Notes under the pieces: generated by a model
What the model was told of the DNA's origin: nothing
The model's input: the letters and a program-made list of their open reading frames with translations, nothing else
Databases searched by the model: none
Shown here: positions 1-8,182 of the stretch, one piece after another
Layout of the letters: the number at the start of each line of letters is the position of its first letter
How positions within the stretch are numbered: position 1 is the first letter of the stretch
DNA from: Sphingomonas parapaucimobilis NBRC 15100
GTDB taxonomy: Bacteria; Pseudomonadota; Alphaproteobacteria; Sphingomonadales; Sphingomonadaceae
Assembly (NCBI RefSeq): GCF_000787715.1
Contig: NZ_BBPI01000043.1
Location: 1-64,000, forward strand
DNA length: 64,000 bases
Direction: 5' to 3'
Translations under genes and position numbers: made by a program

Positions 1-24
1 GGCAAGGAACGTTCCCAGCGGCGC

Positions 25-73
25 GCCCCCTCCGTCAGCGCTCCGCGCTGCCACCTCCCCGTGCCGGGGAGGA
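25..73. repeat. Family B1 palindromic repeat, partial
   Basis: A short stretch of opposed C-rich and G-rich arms just downstream of the imuB stop. It has the pattern CCCCCTCCGTCAG, then GCCACCTCCCC, then GGGGAGG, the same order of blocks seen in the intergenic elements near 6.5, 55.2 and 56.1 kb. It is probably one end of a hairpin-forming element that continues past the left edge. No gene is supported in positions 1-89. Confidence 0.6.
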
Positions 74-89
74 TCGTGGCGATATCCCC

Positions 90-1643
90 TCACGCGAACA
101 GCCCGTGGACATACCAGCGCGGCCGCTCGGTCTCGCTGTACAGACCATGGCGGAAGATCCAGAAGCGCCGCCCGCGCACATCCTCGACCCGGTAATAGTC
201 GCGCGTCGGCGGGGACATGTCCGCCCGTCGCCACCATTCGCCCGCGATCCGCTCCGGCCCCTCGGCGCGCGCCACGTCATGCATTTTCCGCCGCCAGCGA
301 AACCGCGCCGGGGGGCCATCCGGCGTTTCGGCGGCGAGCGACTCGATCGGCTGGGGCGGATCGAACAGGTGAATCGGACGCAGGGGCGGCTCCCCCGGCT
401 CGGGCCGGGTCCATTCGGCCTTGGGCGCGGGATCGGTCGCGGGCAGGAGCAGTTCGGCCTGTTCGGGCATATGGCTGTCGCGTGGATGGATCCGTCGCAC
501 CCGCTCGCGCCCCAGCCGTGTGCCCAGCCGGTCGATCAGCGCCGCCACCGCCTCCGACTTGGCCTCGCCGCCCTCCAGCCGAAGCTGCACCGCGTCCAGC
601 TTTTCGGCGAGCCCCACATCCAGCCGGATCAGGTCGTATCCAAAACCGGGGTCGAGCGGATCGGCCAGCGCCTCGATCCGCTCGCGGAACAGCCGGAGCA
701 GCACGGCGGGATCGCGGGTCGGCTGCCCCGTCTCGACCCGCAGATGCTGCACCTCGCCATCCGAACGGAACAGCCGCGCGTCCCAGCGTCGCCCGCCCTC
801 GTGCCGCTCCTCCAGCGCGCGTGCCGCTTCCCCCGTCAGTTCCTCCAGCACGCCCAGCATATGCTCGGTCCGCGCCACCGGCTCGGCAAAGCGCCGCTCC
901 ACGCCGATCGGCGCAGCCACGACGCGCGGGGTCAACGGGCTGTCCTCCTCCCCGGTCAGCCGCCGGAGCGCGGTCGCCGCCTCCCGCCCGAAGCGCGCCG
1001 CGATCGTCGCCATCGGCCGCGCCAGCACCTCGCCGACCGATTTCAATCCCGCCGCGATCAACGCCGCGCTGGCATCCTCGTCCAGTTCCAGCGCGGCGAC
1101 GGGCAGGCGGCGGATCGCTCCCATCTCGTCGGGCGCCGGTGCCCCCGCATGGCGCGCCAACGCCCGCGCCGCCTCTGGCGTGTCGGCATAGGCCAGCCGC
1201 ACGGTCAGGCCCCGCCGCGCCATCCGCGTCTCGATATCCTCGGCCAGCCCGCGCTCGCCGCCGAACAGATGATCCGCGCCGCCCGAATCGAGCACCAGCC
1301 CCTGCGGCGGGTCGAGCGCCACCGCCGGGCTATAGCGCCGCACGCCCTCGGCCAATCTCTCCAGCCAGTCGGCATCGGCGGCAGGATCGTGCGGGTAAAT
1401 CTCGACCTCGGGCACCCGCGCGCGCGCATCGGCCAGCGTCAACCCGACCGACAGCCCAGCCGCGGCCGCCGGGGCGTTGAGGGCGGCGAGGCGAATCGCG
1501 CCGCCGACCGATTCGGCAAAGGCGATCGGCGCCTCATCCCGCGCCACGAACAGGTGCGGGCGGCGCGCCCGCAACCGCTCGATCGGCAACCAGGGGAAGA
1601 CGAGCGCCAGATAGCGGCGCGGGATCGAAGCTTTGCGTGTCAC
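90..1643 (-). CDS. imuB: ImuB, catalytically inactive Y-family polymerase-like protein
   Basis: About 517 residues, a normal length for ImuB. The N-terminus (RRYLALVFPWLPIERL) aligns with the start of the Y-family palm but lacks the metal-binding acidic residues, and the segment around LVLDSGGADHLFGGE replaces the usual SxDExxxD motif; both are typical of ImuB. The C-terminus ends in the ImuB-type block RDYYRVEDVRGRRFWIFRHG. In this family ImuB bridges ImuA, the beta clamp and DnaE2 in damage-induced mutagenesis. I chose the GTG at 1643, which has GGAG about 9 bases upstream; an ATG at 1709 would lengthen the overlap with imuA. It is co-transcribed with imuA, which it overlaps by about 110 bases, under the LexA box at 2300. 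dnaE2 is expected beyond the left edge. Confidence 0.9.
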   Translation of the reverse strand: MTRKASIPRRYLALVFPWLPIERLRARRPHLFVARDEAPIAFAESVGGAIRLAALNAPAAAAGLSVGLTLADARARVPEVEIYPHDPAADADWLERLAEGVRRYSPAVALDPPQGLVLDSGGADHLFGGERGLAEDIETRMARRGLTVRLAYADTPEAARALARHAGAPAPDEMGAIRRLPVAALELDEDASAALIAAGLKSVGEVLARPMATIAARFGREAATALRRLTGEEDSPLTPRVVAAPIGVERRFAEPVARTEHMLGVLEELTGEAARALEERHEGGRRWDARLFRSDGEVQHLRVETGQPTRDPAVLLRLFRERIEALADPLDPGFGYDLIRLDVGLAEKLDAVQLRLEGGEAKSEAVAALIDRLGTRLGRERVRRIHPRDSHMPEQAELLLPATDPAPKAEWTRPEPGEPPLRPIHLFDPPQPIESLAAETPDGPPARFRWRRKMHDVARAEGPERIAGEWWRRADMSPPTRDYYRVEDVRGRRFWIFRHGLYSETERPRWYVHGLFA

Positions 1644-2295
1644 GGTTCCACTCCACGCGCCACCGGGCGCCCGCAGGCCCTCCCCTTCGGCGCAGCAATT
1701 CCAGATCATAGGCCGGTACTCCCGGCGCGTCGGCCGCCAGCGCCCGCGAGGGGGCCGACGCGACCGACCAGCGGGTCGCCGCTGCGCTGGGCACGACCTG
1801 CCCCCCGACGCGCAGCACCAGCATCAGCACGCCCGAGGCTTCGGCCGCCAGCATCAGCCGCCGCGACGCGGTGAGGTCCAGCCCGCGCATCGCCCCCCAG
1901 CCCTCCGCGATCACCGTGCCCAGCCCCGGACAGCGCGCGCCATCGGCGGCCGCGCGCAACAGCGCGGCATCATCGGCGACCACCACCACGACCAGATCGG
2001 CGGGGTCGAGCCCCATCGCCACCAGCCCCGGCCCATGGAGTCGCCCGCCCTGCCGCTCGGCCGCCTCGGTGCGCAGCCACAGGATCGGCCGCGCCCCCAC
2101 CGTCAGCGCACAGCCCAGCGCCAGCCCCGCGCCGCTTGCCGCCTCTTCCAACGAAAGCGCATGGATTTCATGGAGTTGTGCAACGGCCAGCCGCAGCTCG
2201 AAGCCCCGCCCCGACTCCACCCCGCCATCCGTACCATCCGCCACCAAAGCGGCGGCGCGGCGCAGACGGTCGATCAGGGCGAAGGGCTCCTCCAT
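1534..2295 (-). CDS. imuA: ImuA, RecA-like SOS mutagenesis protein
   Basis: About 253 residues. The protein is an alanine/leucine-rich RecA/SulA-like fold with the long hydrophobic strand DPADLVVVVVADDAALL near residue 100 and the ending RWRVEWNRDTQSFDPAPL, characteristic of ImuA. ImuA acts with ImuB and DnaE2 in translesion synthesis. The ATG lies only 5 bases from a perfect alphaproteobacterial LexA box, so SOS control is very likely. No clear Shine-Dalgarno precedes it, so the transcript may have a very short leader. It is the first gene of an imuA-imuB(-dnaE2) operon. Confidence 0.88.
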   Translation of the reverse strand: MEEPFALIDRLRRAAALVADGTDGGVESGRGFELRLAVAQLHEIHALSLEEAASGAGLALGCALTVGARPILWLRTEAAERQGGRLHGPGLVAMGLDPADLVVVVVADDAALLRAAADGARCPGLGTVIAEGWGAMRGLDLTASRRLMLAAEASGVLMLVLRVGGQVVPSAAATRWSVASAPSRALAADAPGVPAYDLELLRRRGGPAGARWRVEWNRDTQSFDPAPLSGARLPLVADRAVAGAPPAPVRGAG

Positions 2296-2299
2296 ATAT

Positions 2300-2314
2300 G
2301 TTCTTGTAATGTTC
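2300..2314. promoter_or_regulatory. LexA box upstream of imuA
   Basis: GTTCTTGTAATGTTC, a perfect match to the alphaproteobacterial SOS box GTTC-N7-GTTC, ends 5 bases before the imuA start codon. Bound LexA would cover the start of the message and repress imuA-imuB until DNA damage. Confidence 0.88.
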
Positions 2315-2426
2315 TATGATCGGAGTCGCCAGCCGTAAAAAAATTGAAAAAAGTGCTTGCCGGATTCGAAACCCACATCTAATAGCCCGCCTCACCCCAG
2401 CCGGTCAGCCGGTTCGGAACGCCAGA

Positions 2427-2501
2427 GCGGGCGTAGCTCAGGGGTAGAGCACAACCTTGCCAAGGTTGGGGTCGAGGGTTCGAATCCCTTCGCCCGCTCC
2501 A
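2427..2501 (+). tRNA. tRNA-Gly (anticodon GCC)
   Basis: A full cloverleaf can be drawn: acceptor GCGGGCG pairs with CGCCCGC, the D arm is GCTC...GAGC, the anticodon loop TTGCCAA carries GCC, the T loop is GGTTCGAATCC, and CCA is encoded at 2499-2501. It is a single tRNA with no obvious partner and is read away from imuA. Confidence 0.97.
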
Positions 2502-2523
2502 GCGATTCCCAAGATGGAATCGC
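2502..2523 (+). terminator. Hairpin after tRNA-Gly
   Basis: GCGATTCC and GGAATCGC form a perfect 8-base stem around a 6-base loop directly after the encoded CCA. No T-run follows, so this may be a processing or weak termination hairpin rather than a classical terminator. Confidence 0.5.
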
Positions 2524-2566
2524 CCTCGTCGTAAAGCGACGCTATCATCCTTCCCTCATGTCCCTA

Positions 2567-3565
2567 TCAGCTGCTGATTTCGGGATTACGCTTCCATGTC
2601 TGGTGATTTAGCGCCTTCACGCGGGGCGCAAAGACGCGGTGGAACTGGTTCAGGCGAGTCGCCAGCCATTCATGCTGGCGTGGCCAGTCTGCCTGATCCT
2701 CGGGATCGGTGTCATGCAGAGCCACCGAAATGCGGGTGTCGCGCCCTTCGGGCAATTCGTCCCAGTCCAGCGTATAGCCCAGTTCGCCTTCGATCTCGAA
2801 TCGCTGCTGGTGCAGCAGGTGGAAAAACGGCTTGGCATAGGCGTTTGAGATATAAAGTTCGGCGCGCACCTGCCGCTTGGGCCGGGATTGTGAGGCGTTT
2901 ACCCCAAACCCGCTCCGGCCGACCGAATAGGACATCCAGGATTGCGGCTGGGGCTTGCGTTCCTTGGCCAAAGGACCTCCCTTGGCCATCAGAAGAACGC
3001 CAAAAGCGCTCCAATAGGCGAGCTGCATCGATCGGGTCGCGGTCAACGCGGACTCGTCGATCGCGCGGGCCGCCTGGGTGACCAGCTTGTTCCAGTTATT
3101 GGGTTTGGACACGATATTGAATCGCGGCGCGGCGGGGGACTCGCCGATCCGCCAGAGTTCGACCTCGACACCGAAGAAGCGGAATGTCTCGTCGGTGATG
3201 CGGTTCAGCCAGTCCAGCGTAGAACGATGCTCCTCGGTAAAGCGAGCGGCGATCCATACGATCGTGACCGCCTCCAACCCCGAGGCATAGGTCAGTAATT
3301 GCCCCAGATGCGCATGGTCGGTGCGTTCCAACTGGTTCTCGATCAGCACCCAGGCATTTGTGCCGATGTCCTTGCACAGGATGTCCGCACGAAACGGCCC
3401 GACCGCTTTTTCCTGCGCCTCCAGCTCCAGTTCGAGTCCCAGCGTTTCGGCCAGGATCACCAGATTTTCTTCTCGTGCCAGCCACGGCGTAAAGTCGGAC
3501 GACTCGCTCAACCAGATGTTGCGAAGGTCTACCTTGGCCAAATGCCCGAGATGATAGTTGCTCAA
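2567..3565 (-). CDS. DUF4268 family protein, PD-(D/E)XK nuclease-like
   Basis: About 332 residues. The N-terminal third has the arrangement FRADIL (residues about 58-63), then VLIENQL (about 73-79), resembling the D...ExK core of the PD-(D/E)XK superfamily with glutamine in place of lysine. The C-terminal part matches DUF4268, with the motif KRQVRAELYISN. Its function is unknown; relatives appear as stand-alone genes in many bacteria and a nucleic-acid role is an inference from the fold. The start is TTG at 3565 with GGAG 8 bases upstream. It is a single gene between tRNA-Gly and a divergent GNAT gene. I see no att-like repeat of the tRNA end around it. Confidence 0.75.
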   Translation of the reverse strand: MSNYHLGHLAKVDLRNIWLSESSDFTPWLAREENLVILAETLGLELELEAQEKAVGPFRADILCKDIGTNAWVLIENQLERTDHAHLGQLLTYASGLEAVTIVWIAARFTEEHRSTLDWLNRITDETFRFFGVEVELWRIGESPAAPRFNIVSKPNNWNKLVTQAARAIDESALTATRSMQLAYWSAFGVLLMAKGGPLAKERKPQPQSWMSYSVGRSGFGVNASQSRPKRQVRAELYISNAYAKPFFHLLHQQRFEIEGELGYTLDWDELPEGRDTRISVALHDTDPEDQADWPRQHEWLATRLNQFHRVFAPRVKALNHQTWKRNPEISS

Positions 3566-3657
3566 CCGCTTGCTCCGCTTATATCCATTTCAAGGAAACA
3601 GAAGATGCCCGTCAGACGCAATCGTCATCGTCATCAACCAGCTGTACGCGGGTAATC

Positions 3658-4140
3658 ATGCCCATCCGCCCCGCCCTTCGCCAAGACCATGCCGCCATCG
3701 CGGCGATCATTCTTCCGGTGATCCGCGCGGGTGAGACCTATGCGCTCGATCCAGCGATGACGCAGGACGCGGCGCTCGCTTACTGGTTTGGTGACGACAA
3801 AACGGTCTTCGTGTTCGAAGAGGAAGGCGCCATCCTCGGCACCTATTACCTCCGCGCCAATCAGGCGGGTGGTGGGGATCATGTCGCCAATGCGGGCTAT
3901 ATGACCAGCCCCGCCGCGCGCGGACGGGGGGTGGCGCGGGCGATGGCCGTGCACTCCTTCGACCAAGCCCGTGCGCGGGGCTTTGCCGCGATGCAGTTCA
4001 ACTTCGTGGTCGCCAGCAACGCGGCCGCCGTGCATCTGTGGACGGCGCTGGGCTTTGCGACGGTCGGACGGGTGCCGGGGGCGTTCCGGCACCCGCGCCT
4101 GGGGCCGGTCGATGCCTTGGTGATGCATCGACCGCTATAG
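3658..4140 (+). CDS. GNAT family N-acetyltransferase
   Basis: 160 residues, the size of a single GNAT domain. The acetyl-CoA pyrophosphate-binding loop is visible as ARGRGVARA (about residues 87-95), followed by the helix and the strand AMQFNFVVASNAAAVHLWTAL with the usual N-x-x-A-x-x-L/W pattern. The substrate cannot be told from the sequence; a small molecule or a protein N-terminus are both possible. It is transcribed alone and its TAG stop directly abuts the stop codon of the convergent SDR gene. Confidence 0.85.
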   Translation: MPIRPALRQDHAAIAAIILPVIRAGETYALDPAMTQDAALAYWFGDDKTVFVFEEEGAILGTYYLRANQAGGGDHVANAGYMTSPAARGRGVARAMAVHSFDQARARGFAAMQFNFVVASNAAAVHLWTALGFATVGRVPGAFRHPRLGPVDALVMHRPL

Positions 4141-4890
4141 TCACTCCGCCCGCGCGACCTGGAAGCCCGCAAAGGACTGGCTGACCGGCATCAGTTCCAA
4201 CCGGTTGATGTTCAGGTGCGGTGGCAGCTCGGCGACCCAGAGCAGCGTGGCGGCGATATCCTGCGCCGTCATCGGGTCCGACCCCGCATAGAGCGCGTCC
4301 GACGCCGCCTGGTCGCCGCCGGTGCGGATGGTCGTGAACTCCGTTTCGACCATCCCCGGCTCGATCGAGGTGACGCGCACCCCCTTGCCGTGCAGGTCGG
4401 CGCGCAGGTTCAGCGAGAATTGCTTCACGAACGCCTTGGTCCCGCCATAGACGTTGCCGCCGGTATAGGGATAGTTCGCCGCCACCGAGGACAGGTTGAT
4501 AATCCCCCCGCGCCGCGCGATCAGGCCGGGCAGCAGCCGGTGGGTGATGGTGATGAGGCCGTCGATATTGGTCGCGATCATCGTGCGCCACTGGGCCAGA
4601 TCGCTGTCCTGGGCGGGCTTGGTGCCGAGTGCGAGACCGGCATTGTTGATGAGCAGGTCGATTGCGGCGAAATCCTCCGGCAAACCGCCCAGCGCGGCGT
4701 CGAGCGCCTCCTCATCGGTGATGTCGAAGGCCAGCGGGTGGAACGCATCGCCCAGTTCGTCGGCCAGCGCCTGGAGCCGGTCGGCGCGGCGGCCCGTGCC
4801 GATCACCCGCCATCCCGCCGCGACAAAGGCCCGCGCGGTGCCCGCCCCGATCCCGGCGGTCGCGCCCGTCACCAGAACTGTCTTCGTCAT
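4141..4890 (-). CDS. SDR family NAD(P)-dependent oxidoreductase (YdfG-like)
   Basis: 249 residues, classical short-chain dehydrogenase. The cofactor loop TGATAGIG lies at residues 8-15, NNAG near 88-91, the catalytic serine in INLSS and the YxxxK pair in YGGTK. The sequence is closest in style to YdfG-type 3-hydroxy acid / serine dehydrogenases, NADP-dependent in the family because an arginine pair (GRRADR) follows the second strand. GGGAGTTGG precedes the ATG. It is a monocistronic gene, convergent with the GNAT gene. Confidence 0.88.
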   Translation of the reverse strand: MTKTVLVTGATAGIGAGTARAFVAAGWRVIGTGRRADRLQALADELGDAFHPLAFDITDEEALDAALGGLPEDFAAIDLLINNAGLALGTKPAQDSDLAQWRTMIATNIDGLITITHRLLPGLIARRGGIINLSSVAANYPYTGGNVYGGTKAFVKQFSLNLRADLHGKGVRVTSIEPGMVETEFTTIRTGGDQAASDALYAGSDPMTAQDIAATLLWVAELPPHLNINRLELMPVSQSFAGFQVARAE

Positions 4891-5084
4891 CCGTCCAACT
4901 CCCTCTCAAGCGGTTCGCCTGCTGGTATCCGGCGGGGCCGGACATGGCAAAGCGTGCGCAGTACACAAGGCGGCAGGACCGGCCTCTGTTCCCACCCCTT
5001 ACCCAAGTGCACGAAATACCGGGCTTTTCCCGGATGGCCGGGATGCCCGGATGGCGGCATGATCGGCACCGGGAGAAACCAGGC
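4891..5084. other. Intergenic region upstream of the SDR gene
   Basis: This is the first part of a 477-base gap between the SDR gene and the DsbA-family gene. It contains several short CCGGG/CCCGG palindromes around 5022-5056 that could fold into small hairpins. The SDR promoter should lie at its left end, but no convincing -35/-10 pair stands out. Confidence 0.4.
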
Positions 5085-5288
5085 ATGGACTATCGATCAG
5101 GCCAGCCGCGACGAATCGCCGGGGACCATTGGCGTGGCCCCTTCCCTCGCGCACAGGGCGGGTTGTGCGATTTCCGGCCCGTGCTGACCGGGGCACCGAC
5201 CAAGGCGGATGGCTCCGCGACGGTCCGCGCCGTCTATCCCAGCCCGGAGGACGAGGCGGTGGACGGCTGGGTCCGGGTCCGTTGGTAG
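5085..5288 (+). CDS. Small hypothetical protein, 67 residues
   Basis: An ATG with GGGAGA about 8 bases upstream opens a 68-codon frame whose third positions are mostly G or C in its second half, as in true genes here. The product is hydrophilic (it ends DEAVDGWVRVRW) and has no signal peptide or recognisable domain. The frame extends upstream to an ATG at 4944, but that part looks non-coding. It could be a chance ORF; conservation would decide. Confidence 0.38.
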   Translation: MDYRSGQPRRIAGDHWRGPFPRAQGGLCDFRPVLTGAPTKADGSATVRAVYPSPEDEAVDGWVRVRW

Positions 5289-5367
5289 CGCCACGGTTGC
5301 GGGGGCCGGATCGCCCTCCCACATAGGCGGGGCGGCCGGTCTGGGGTCGCTTCAGCCAGGACTTTCC

Positions 5368-6024
5368 ATGCCCCGCCGCCTTCGTATCGATTTCGTCTCC
5401 GACATTTCCTGCCCCTGGTGCATCATCGGGCTGCGCGGGCTGGAGATCGCGCTGGAGCGATTGGGCGATACGGTCGAGGCGGATATCCATTTCCAGCCCT
5501 TCGAGCTGAACCCCGCCATGGCGCCCGAGGGCGAGAATATCGTCGAGCATATCGGCCGCAAATATGGCGCGACGCCCGAACAGTCGGCCGCCAACCGCGC
5601 CAATATCCGCGAGCGGGCGGCCTCGGTCGGCTTCACCATGGCGATGGGCGACGATGCGCGCATCTATAACAGCTTCGACGCGCACCGGCTGCTCCATTGG
5701 GCGGAGATCGGGGGGCAGCAGGCGGCGCTGAAGCACGCGCTGTTCGACAGCTATTTCACGCGGGGCGAGGATATCTCGAACCATGACGTGCTGGTCGCCG
5801 CCGTCACCCGCGCCGGGCTGGACGCCGTTGAAGCCCGTGCGATCCTGTCGTCCGACCGCTACGCGACCGAGGTACGCGAGGCGGAGCGGCTGTGGCAGGG
5901 GCGCGGCATCCAGTCGGTGCCCGCCATCGTGATCGACAATCGCTATCTCATCTCGGGCGGACAGCCGCCCGAATCCTTCGAGCAGGCGCTGCGCCAGATC
6001 GCCGCCGAACCTGCTGCTGCCTGA
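5368..6024 (+). CDS. DsbA family oxidoreductase (FrnE-like)
   Basis: 218 residues, a thioredoxin fold with an inserted helical domain. The active-site CPWC lies at residues 16-19, after the strand RIDFVSDIS, and the cis-proline region is GIQSVPAIVID near residue 180. There is no signal peptide, so it acts in the cytoplasm, as FrnE/2-hydroxychromene isomerase-like members do. FrnE proteins are disulfide oxidoreductases linked to stress tolerance. It precedes msrB by 21 bases, suggesting co-transcription of two redox-repair proteins. Confidence 0.85.
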   Translation: MPRRLRIDFVSDISCPWCIIGLRGLEIALERLGDTVEADIHFQPFELNPAMAPEGENIVEHIGRKYGATPEQSAANRANIRERAASVGFTMAMGDDARIYNSFDAHRLLHWAEIGGQQAALKHALFDSYFTRGEDISNHDVLVAAVTRAGLDAVEARAILSSDRYATEVREAERLWQGRGIQSVPAIVIDNRYLISGGQPPESFEQALRQIAAEPAAA

Positions 6025-6045
6025 TTTCACGGAAAGGACAGTCCC

Positions 6046-6507
6046 ATGGCCAATACCCGTTATGCCAAGACCGAGGAAGCGCTCGCGAAGCTGACCCCCG
6101 AGCAATATTATGTGACGCAGGAAAGCGGCACCGAGCGCCCCGGCACCGGCGAATATCTCCACACCCGCGAGCCGGGCCTGTATGTCGATATCGTCTCGGG
6201 CGAGCCGCTGTTCGCGTCGGCCGACAAGTTCGATTCGCACTGCGGCTGGCCCAGCTTCACCCGGCCGATCGAGCCCGCCCATGTCAACGAACTGCGCGAC
6301 ACCACGCACGGCATGGTCCGCACCGAAGTCCGCTCGGCGCATGGCGACAGCCATCTGGGCCATGTCTTCCCCGACGGCCCGCGCGATCGTGGGGGTTTGC
6401 GCTACTGCATCAACTCGGCCTCGCTGCGCTTCGTGCCCTTGGGGGATATGGAAGCGCAAGGCTATGGCGAGTACGTGGATCAGGTCCGCGCGGCGGAGCA
6501 GGGCTGA
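6046..6507 (+). CDS. msrB: Peptide-methionine (R)-S-oxide reductase
   Basis: 153 residues. MsrB reduces the R epimer of methionine sulfoxide in proteins. The fold is marked by [17 protein letters not shown] (about residues 58-74), [10 protein letters not shown], and the catalytic cysteine in [11 protein letters not shown]. The two CxxC zinc motifs of many MsrBs are absent: the segment before LFAS reads [11 protein letters not shown] with no cysteine, so this is a zinc-free form. There is no signal peptide. AAAGGACAG precedes the ATG. It is probably in an operon with the DsbA-family gene. Confidence 0.93.
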   Translation: MANTRYAKTEEALAKLTPEQYYVTQESGTERPGTGEYLHTREPGLYVDIVSGEPLFASADKFDSHCGWPSFTRPIEPAHVNELRDTTHGMVRTEVRSAHGDSHLGHVFPDGPRDRGGLRYCINSASLRFVPLGDMEAQGYGEYVDQVRAAEQG

Positions 6508-6510
6508 GTA

Positions 6511-6641
6511 ATTCCTCCCCGGTACGGGGAGGTGGCAGGCTGAAAGCCTGACGGAGGGGGGCTTCCACAAGCGACTCGCTTAGCGGCACGCCCCCCTCCA
6601 CCACCGCTTCGCGGCGGTCCCCCTCCCCGTGCCGGGCAGGA
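6511..6641. repeat. Family B1 palindromic repeat
   Basis: About 130 bases made of successive inverted blocks: CCTCCCC/GGGGAGG, then GCAGGC/GCCTGACGG, then CCCCCTCCACC with a GCTTCGCGGC hairpin, then CCCCCTCCCC. The same order of blocks recurs at 55196-55316 and 56114-56274 and partly at 25-73. It sits directly after the msrB stop and before the porin. Confidence 0.8.
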
Positions 6642-6714
6642 TTGACGTTTACGGCACCTTTTGCCCGTCCGATCGTTTGGCCTCCGCAACGATAAGGTTC
6701 GGGGAAGAGGGGCG

Positions 6715-8115
6715 ATGCTGACGACGATGATCTGGACGCCGCTGCTGATGGCGGCCCCGCTGCCGCCCCAGCAGACCACCGATCCCGTGCCGACCGCCGC
6801 GCGTGTCACCCCCGATGCCGCCGCCGGGGATACGCAGCGTACGCCCACCCGCCGCCGCCCGGTCCGCCCTTCCGACAGCGCACCCTCTGTGATCACCGCC
6901 GACACCCGCCGCACGCCGCCGCCGGGGATCATCGGCGACTGGCACGATATCCGCACCCGGCTGAACGAACGCGGCATCACTGTCACCGCGCGCTATGCCT
7001 CGGAAAGCGCCGCCAACGTCACCGGCGGGCGCAAGACTCTGTTCCGCGAGACGGGGCAGTTCGACGCGGGTGCGCTGTTCGATCTGGAAAAGATAATGGG
7101 GCTGAAGGGCGGCGCGTTTCAGGCCACCCTCACCTATCGCCGGGGCCGCAATCTCAGCGACGATGCGAATCTTGGCACGCTGCAACAGGTGCAGGAGGTC
7201 TATGGGCGCGGCCAGACGCTGCGCCTGACCCAGTTCTGGTACGAACAACGGATCGGCGATCGCTTCGAGCTGAAGCTGGGCCGCACCAATCCGGGCGAGG
7301 ATTTCGCGATCTTTTCCTGCCACTTCATGAACCTCAGCTTCTGCGGTGCGCAGCCCGGCAATCTGGTCGGCGACTATTGGCAGAACTGGCCGGTCAGCCA
7401 GTGGGGGGCGCGGCTGCGCTACGAACCGCGCGACGATCTGTACGTCCAGGGCGCGGTCTATGAGATCAATCCGCGTAACCTCGACAATGATTTCTTCATC
7501 GGCCACTTCAAGGGCGCGACCGGCGTGCTGGTCCCCGCCGAGGTGGGCTGGATTCGTAACGCGACCGCCGGGCGGATCGGATCGTACAAGCTCGGCGGCT
7601 GGATCGCGACGGCGGATGCGCCGGACGTCTTCCTCGATATCAATCGCCGTCCGATCGCGATCACCGGGCTGGCCTCGCTGGAACGCAGCAGCCGCTACGG
7701 CGTCTATATCAACATCCAGCAGCAGCTGACCGGCGAAACCAAGGACGGCAAGGCGGAGAACGGCCTCAGCGTCTTCCTGAACGCGACCCAGGCCGACCGC
7801 GCGACCAGCGTGACCGACAACCAGGTGGCGGCGGGCCTGTTCTACAAGGGGCTGGTCCCCGCCGTGCCCGGCGACGTGCTGGGCTTCGGCGTGGCGCGAA
7901 CCCATGTGAACAACCGGGTTGCCGATGGCCAGCGACTCGATCCGACCCGGCCCGCCGTGCAGGGCTCCGAATATGCGGCCGAAGTCTATTACAGCATCCA
8001 CCCCGCCGAATGGCTGGAGATGCGGCCCAACGTCCAGTTCGTCCACCATCCCGGCGGCTATGCGCAGGCCGATGACGTGACGATCCTGGGGCTGAAGGCC
8101 GCCTTCACCCTGTAA
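6715..8115 (+). CDS. OprB family carbohydrate porin
   Basis: About 466 residues. The N-terminus has a hydrophobic signal (LTTMIWTPLLMAAPLPP), then a proline/threonine/arginine-rich linker to about residue 70, then an OprB-type barrel with GDWHDIRTRLNERGITVTA, KLGRTNPGEDFA and the plug-region sequence SCHFMNLSFCGAQPGN. It ends ILGLKAAFTL, alternating as an outer-membrane last strand should. OprB porins pass sugars across the outer membrane. GGGGAAGAGG precedes the ATG at 6715. The two cysteines near residue 205 may form a loop disulfide. It is transcribed with or just ahead of the LolA-like gene. Confidence 0.87.
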   Translation: MLTTMIWTPLLMAAPLPPQQTTDPVPTAARVTPDAAAGDTQRTPTRRRPVRPSDSAPSVITADTRRTPPPGIIGDWHDIRTRLNERGITVTARYASESAANVTGGRKTLFRETGQFDAGALFDLEKIMGLKGGAFQATLTYRRGRNLSDDANLGTLQQVQEVYGRGQTLRLTQFWYEQRIGDRFELKLGRTNPGEDFAIFSCHFMNLSFCGAQPGNLVGDYWQNWPVSQWGARLRYEPRDDLYVQGAVYEINPRNLDNDFFIGHFKGATGVLVPAEVGWIRNATAGRIGSYKLGGWIATADAPDVFLDINRRPIAITGLASLERSSRYGVYINIQQQLTGETKDGKAENGLSVFLNATQADRATSVTDNQVAAGLFYKGLVPAVPGDVLGFGVARTHVNNRVADGQRLDPTRPAVQGSEYAAEVYYSIHPAEWLEMRPNVQFVHHPGGYAQADDVTILGLKAAFTL

Positions 8116-8182
8116 GCCTGAGAATTCACGACCCGTTCAATAGGCGGCGCGCAAGGACAGGCGTGCCCAAAGGAGTGATTTG

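Noticed and set aside
421..1191. Serine- and arginine-rich plus-strand frame opposite imuB
   Set aside because: Low-complexity Ser/Arg composition is the signature of an out-of-frame reading of a GC-rich gene.
2427..3657. Integrated element at tRNA-Gly
   Set aside because: No repeat of the tRNA 3' end, no integrase and no composition break were seen around the DUF4268 gene.
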